From assembly GCF_000213175.1 (NCBI RefSeq), contig NW_009799100.1:2797952-2861951 (forward strand): a stretch of DNA of 64,000 bases. Direction: 5' to 3'. The stretch's first letter is position 1. Every line of letters begins with the position of its first letter. This DNA is from Neurospora tetrasperma FGSC 2508. Its lineage: Eukaryota; Ascomycota; Sordariomycetes; Sordariales; Sordariaceae. The notes below the pieces were generated by a model. That model saw only the letters and a list, made by a program, of their open reading frames with translations, did no database searches and was not told the origin of the DNA. The position numbers were made by a program, and so were the translations under genes. Of this stretch, positions 59,809 to 64,000 are shown piece after piece.

Positions 59809-59887
59809 GGACAATGGCTGAGCGGTCATTGAGGCACGCCTGAGGCGCCCTCACCTTGAGGCGATGGATTCCATTCCCACATGTGGC
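59809..59887 (+). pseudogene. degenerate tRNA-Leu-like sequence (type II)
   Basis: About 79 bases with a near-consensus polymerase III A box (TGGCTGAGCGGTC), a variable-arm-like hairpin CCTC-ACCTT-GAGG, and a T-arm/B-box segment ATGGATTCCATTCCCAC. That segment matches the standard GTGGGTTCGAATCCCAC at 13 of 17 positions. The anticodon arm is too short to fold normally and the acceptor stem pairs poorly, so this is best read as a relic. There is no strong T-run terminator downstream. Confidence 0.35.
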
Positions 59888-60954
59888 CCCAGTTCTTTAA
59901 ACAGTTGTAGTTGGCAGAACCTATCCTGTGCTTACGCGCGAAGTCCATGCTGTCACACTCCATAAGTCAAGTATTGTTCCTTTGTTACGTTTTTTTTAAT
60001 GTTTTTGGGTCTGTTCCCCTTTATTAGAAAAATATACGCTGGGGTTTGTTTACTACTTCGCCGCTGCCTGTCCACGCACATCTTGTCATTTAGCACCTTT
60101 TTCCTCTATCAATATCCTCTTGCGCGAATGATTATGATTCTCAACTTTGTAGCAATATAGCAAGGACATTCCACCATTATGATTGTTGCCGTGCGATGCG
60201 TGTGAAAGAAAGCTGCGTTGGAAGAACCCGCAATCAAGATCGACAAGCTGGATGTAGGCAGACCCTCGGATGTTTTCATGGAGATTTTCTTGCTGACCCC
60301 TTTCCTGAATCCGCACATTGTAGGTATACAGGCCAATGTCGTGCCTTGTGGCACTACTGGCAATGTGAGGCCACATCCTAATGCTACGGGCCAAATCGAC
60401 ACCTGCATGTGCCAGGCCTATGGCATCGATGGACGTTGGCAAAAGTAATGTACACATTGAACGATCTAAGGGAGACCTTTATACAAGCTTGAAAGGAATA
60501 AACTCATATTCGTCATGCCTCTCATATCCATTGGTGATATCCTCCTCGCAGCGGGCAAGTAATGCGTGTCAGACGAGGGTCGTTGGATCCATTTTGGTGG
60601 AGGCTCCCGCAGTCCCGCCGCTCCACTGAGGTGCATACGCTAACCCAAGTCATAACTGGCGCCCCACGTGACAGGGGGATGTGCTTGGCTGTGACACGGC
60701 ATTCCGATGACTCTCTTTTGCTGTTTCCTTGATTTGCATATTCATCTGCCCCCTCCATCCAATTCACGGCTGCTTCAGTATCATGTCCTTAACCTCACAC
60801 TGATTGCCGCGCATTCTCACGCACAAGACTTTTTCCCGCTGATTTCCCCTGCTCCTGCACCTCATACATTTGCATCTCCTGCATCTGCCACGTTCGTCCC
60901 GTCCCGTCTCCATCGGTTCCTGACTCCGCTACCCCGCCATTTACGTCATACGCA
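59888..60954. other. intergenic region upstream of the TenA-like gene
   Basis: Short frames only. A + frame at 60218-60448 (76 codons, containing GNVRPHPNATGQIDTC) has a balanced, protein-like composition and might be a gene fragment, but I could not extend or identify it. The last 200 bases are C/T-rich, as is common in fungal promoters and leaders. Confidence 0.4.
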
Positions 60955-62394
60955 ATGGCATCCTCGACCGCACAGTCTGGGCCAACACGGGGACCTTTTG
61001 AGCCACCGGTACCAACACCACAAACAGAACTGAAACAGCCGCCAAAGCGACCCAAATGGTGCCTCACCGAACATCTCCTGACAACGTACGGGTACGAATT
61101 CCAGACGGCCACACAGCATCCGTTTCTCGAGGCAGCTGCCAAGGGTGAGCTCCCCAAGGACGTCCTGAGTCGCTGGCTCGCCAACGACAGGCTGTACATC
61201 CACAGGTAGGCCGCTTCTCTCATCACTCAAAGCCAACTGGCATTGACACGCTTCAGTTATATCCGCGCCGCCGGAAAGCTTCTTTCTACCATCGACTTGC
61301 CCCAGAAGATCCCGGCGCCCAAGCAAGATGGATCCGAGCCCGAACCCGAGCAGTGGGAAACCCAGCTGGTGGACTGGCTGATCGAAGCCCTTGGCGCCGT
61401 CCGCAGAGAGGAGAGAATGTTCATCGAAGTTGCCGAGCGTTACGGCTTGAAAATTGACCTCACTAGTCCCGCCGCAACAGCGAAGAGCGTCAGTACCAGC
61501 ACCAGTACCAGTGTCGAACACCATCTCCACGCCCCTGCCGCCAACGTTCTCACCATTCCCGATGAGCAAAAGCTCCCTGGCTTGCTGCAGATTTCCGAGC
61601 TCTTCTCCACCATCATACCTGCACCCATCCCCGTAGCACCCGCGCGCGGTCTCGTCGTTGCCGTATCCGCTGACAAGTCATCGCCCGACGACCCGTCCTC
61701 TACCCCTGATCCTGACCAGATCGCGAAAGCCAGCGAGAGTGAGAAGGACAAAGAATCACAGCCTGACGATGAAGACGAACCAGAGGAGCAACCAGTTCAT
61801 CCTCCTCCCGCTCTACCATGGCTCGAAGGCGCTCTCACCTTCTATGGCACCGAGCTCGCCTACTTAGCCGCCTGGTCCTATGCTAAATCTCTACAAAACA
61901 AATATTCTGCGGGCGCCACCTCCCGCTCCGCTGGCGCCCAAGGCCAAGAGTCTTCGTCCTCAAACAGCGCCCCCAGTGCCCCGAGACAATATACAACGCC
62001 CCCGCATACCTTCACTACCACAACTCCTGTCACTTCCCCCGCCCCATCCCGCGAAGCGCTTTCCGCATTCTCCTCGCCACACGTCAGCATTCAGCCGTTC
62101 CAGCCCCCTCCTCCCCCGAACAGCGCTTCCGGCGATAGATCTGCACCGGGTACGCAGGATGCGGATGGCGGCGCCCTGAGAAATGAGTTCATCCCCAATT
62201 GGAGCAGCGTGGAATTTGCACTCTTTGTTAACCGGCTGGGACGAATCATCGATGGTGCCGTGTCCGAGTTACTCGAAGCTGCGGGTGGAGAAGGCCCGGT
62301 GGCGAATGCGGCTAAGGGGGCTATCCTGAGGAGAGTGGAGGGTAGATGGAAGAGCTTGATGGTTGCCGAGGCGTCGTTTTGGCCCGATATCTAG
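60955..62394 (+). CDS. TenA/heme-oxygenase-like fold protein with long disordered insert
   Basis: Two exons, 60955-61205 and 61257-62394, separated by a 51-bp intron (GTAGGC donor, CAG acceptor). They join in phase to 462 residues. The fold is that of the TenA/THI-4/PQQC group, whose members act in thiamine salvage or pyrimidine breakdown. The first helices contain LTEHLLTTYGYEFQTATQHPFLEAAAKGELPKDVLSRWLANDRLYI in two continuous stretches, an N-terminal signature of this family, followed by SYIRAAGKLL and VRREERMFIEVAERYG. Then comes a long Ser/Thr/Pro/Ala-rich, low-complexity stretch broken by a conserved-looking piece, ALTFYGTELAYLAAWSYAKSL (Tyr- and Trp-rich, as in TenA). Another disordered segment follows, and the final helices contain SSVEFALFVNRLGRIIDGAV. 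Normal TenA proteins are about 220-240 residues, so this one is doubled by disordered inserts. I cannot tell whether the active site is intact. Convergent with the next gene. Confidence 0.88.
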
Positions 62395-62709
62395 GAGGTC
62401 TTGGGCACTCTTGGGTCTTATAAAGTTGAATTATGGCTGGGATGAAGACATCAAAATTCTATGGTTTTATGGACGGGATCGTAGCATGACCGAATGTTGT
62501 TCGTCATTTTGGATATACCTCGGAGAGATTCAAAGTACGCTGAATCCGGAATATACAGAATCTTCTTGCCCTCCTGCCCTGTTTGCTGACGCCGCTGCAT
62601 CGTTGACCTTGGAAGCAGCCATGTGAGTCGGTGTCTCTTTCTCCTCCTAACGTACACGCGGACACTCCCGAGGGTCTGAAGAAGGCATGAATCCTACGCC
62701 GAGCTGCTC
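62395..62709. other. convergent intergenic spacer
   Basis: 315 bases between the stop codons of two convergent genes, presumably holding both 3' ends. I see no further feature. Confidence 0.4.
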
Positions 62710-63549
62710 TTACTTCTCCTCCAAGACAACCGTCTCTTCACGCCCCTCCCCATCGCCAAAGTTATGCTTTGCGCTTTGCTGACTGCCTTCAACAGACGAC
62801 TTGTGTGTCTGAGCAGAGTCGGGCGTTGCAACACTGCCTTCAAGCGTGGACGTAGAATTCTGGACACCCTCGAAACACGTACCCCGCAGGAGGTCCCCAA
62901 CAGAACCACGATGTTTTCTGGGGATTAAATCCGGACCAAAGTTTGGAAGTTGTGACCCGATCGAACCGGCTGCGATCTTAGAATCGGCTCTCCCACCAGT
63001 CATCCTCCCACCCCTGAGCTTCCTTCTATGGTGCTTTGACCTGGGATTCTTAGCCTGTAAACTAACCAGTCGAGAGCGCACCATCTCGCTGGACTTGTGA
63101 TGCTGCTTGCTCAACTGCCGCATCTCGCGCCTGAAACGGGCATGTACCTCCGTCGCTGTATCAATTACTCTTCGAATGGTTTGTAGCTCGGCTACTTCGG
63201 CTAGGGAGAGGATGCTGCTGGCGCCAGGAATGCTGTTGCGCTCGGCGACGGTGGCGGTACACCCAGTGGCGATGGCGATGCTACCGCCCTGCGAGACGAC
63301 GGAGGCGAGGGCGGAGAGTTTGTGCACCAGTTGGGAGAAGGTGTCGGTGAGGGTTGGGAGGTCAAGGAGCTGTGATGGGTTTGGATCTGGGTCCGTGGTG
63401 GGAGCGGTGGGAGTGGTGGAAGTGAGAGTCTCGCGCTGGCTGGTCTTTGTAGGGCTGGTGGCGGGCGTTGACATCGTGCTTTTTCTGTCTGACGGTTCCC
63501 TCTTGATATTAGACATGATATCTGGTGGTGATGATGTTGGGGTGGTCAT
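62710..63549 (-). CDS. uncharacterised Ser/Thr/Pro-rich protein
   Basis: A single-exon minus-strand frame. From the ATG at 63549 it gives 279 residues; the frame is open from 63663, which would add 38 residues with a hydrophobic stretch (VLPVLIFKLIKDLV). I prefer 63549 because the bases just before it (TCTTACAG) look like an intron acceptor in the leader. Residues 10-60 are Ser/Thr/Pro-rich and probably disordered. The middle (about 65-160) looks helical with heptad-like spacing, including LPTLTDTFSQLVHKLSALAS and VAELQTIRRVIDTATEVHAR, and ends in a basic stretch (KNPRSKHHRRKLRGG). The C-terminus is acidic (GDGEGREETVVLEEK). The mix of coiled-coil core and charged tails would suit a scaffold or nuclear protein, but no family is recognised. 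Confidence 0.65.
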   Translation of the reverse strand: MTTPTSSPPDIMSNIKREPSDRKSTMSTPATSPTKTSQRETLTSTTPTAPTTDPDPNPSQLLDLPTLTDTFSQLVHKLSALASVVSQGGSIAIATGCTATVAERNSIPGASSILSLAEVAELQTIRRVIDTATEVHARFRREMRQLSKQHHKSSEMVRSRLVSLQAKNPRSKHHRRKLRGGRMTGGRADSKIAAGSIGSQLPNFGPDLIPRKHRGSVGDLLRGTCFEGVQNSTSTLEGSVATPDSAQTHKSSVEGSQQSAKHNFGDGEGREETVVLEEK

Positions 63550-64000
63550 GATCTGTAAGAGTGTTGAAGAATTTGTGGTAGCTGACGGAGGTGGAGGATG
63601 GGTAGAAACAAGATCTTTTATTAATTTAAATATCAGGACTGGTAGGACATGGACAACTGACAAGACTGGCGATTTGGCCGCTTGTTTGTTTGTTTGTTTG
63701 TTTTATGTATGCAAACGGAGCCTGGAACGGTAGCCGCAAAGGTAGTTGGCCGAACGAGCTGTCGGAGGCCTGTTGTGCGTTAAAAGTTTTCAATTTTGGT
63801 TGCCTATGCGCAGTTTGCATTTTACGGTTTATGTTTGGTCAATGATTATGCATATTCATGTATGATTACGGCATTCAGGGCGGGTTGTCATGAGTCTAAT
63901 TTGGTGTACCAGGCTAACGAACAAACCAGCATTGAACTATACTTCTGTAGTATATAGAGGTACAATTATCAGGCCAATTTTCAAGAGCATGCTGACCGCA
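63550..64000. other. right edge, promoter region and microsatellite
   Basis: Upstream DNA of the last minus-strand gene. A GTTT tetranucleotide repeat (about five units) lies at 63683-63704. No further gene is supported. Confidence 0.5.

Noticed and set aside
60796-61569. Long minus-strand ORFs (143 and 207 codons) opposite the TenA-like gene
   Set aside because: They lie antisense to a recognised two-exon gene and carry no family motif.

Overview
The window is nuclear DNA of a filamentous ascomycete (Pezizomycotina, most likely Sordariomycetes). The evidence is short 50-80 bp introns with GT..AG ends and CTAAC/CTGAC branch sites, a HET-domain gene, a DUF6606/DUF3638/DUF3645 giant gene, and a 16.8 kb AT-rich block with the footprint of repeat-induced point mutation (RIP). 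The species cannot be named from the sequence alone. There is one 745-base assembly gap (55498-56242) and a single undetermined base in a poly-A run at 38953.

Layout. 1-3.5 kb: no convincing gene. 3.5-14.7 kb, a gene-dense arm: an MFS anion-symporter-type transporter (+), a HET-domain protein (+), an MDR-family zinc-type oxidoreductase (-), a lineage-specific 484-residue protein (-), a GFA-domain zinc protein (+) and guanylate kinase (+, four exons, with an in-frame presequence-like N-terminal extension). 14.7-22 kb: a gene desert with only short ORFs and possible relics. 22-25 kb: a four-exon flavin monooxygenase and a small Ser/Gly-rich protein.

25.63-42.46 kb is a nested set of transposons, resolved here from repeat ends and target-site duplications. 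The outermost layer is a pogo-like (DDE_1) DNA transposon with perfect 62-bp terminal inverted repeats flanked by TA. Into it were inserted a Ty3/Gypsy chromovirus (26133-39851, 203-bp LTRs, duplication ATTAT) and a reverse-oriented solo LTR (41496-41718, duplication CGAAT). The chromovirus carries a second Gypsy element inside it (31283-38420, 252-bp LTRs, duplication ACTAC). All internal coding is decayed in the RIP manner. The terminal inverted repeats are untouched.

44.3-54.2 kb: one seven-exon gene for a ~3161-residue protein with DUF6606, DUF3638 and DUF3645. I read a Walker A, a DExD box and SF2-helicase-like motifs V and VI in it. 54-61 kb is sparse: the gap, one small minus-strand gene with an odd acidic reading frame past its stop, and a tRNA-Leu-like relic. 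61-63.6 kb: a TenA/heme-oxygenase-like protein with a long disordered insert (+), convergent with an unrecognised Ser/Thr/Pro-rich protein (-).

The genes do not form an obvious pathway. The window reads as ordinary housekeeping and accessory genes around a heterochromatin-like RIP island. The most interesting items are the fully resolved transposon nest, the helicase-like reading of the giant gene, and the possible dual targeting of guanylate kinase.
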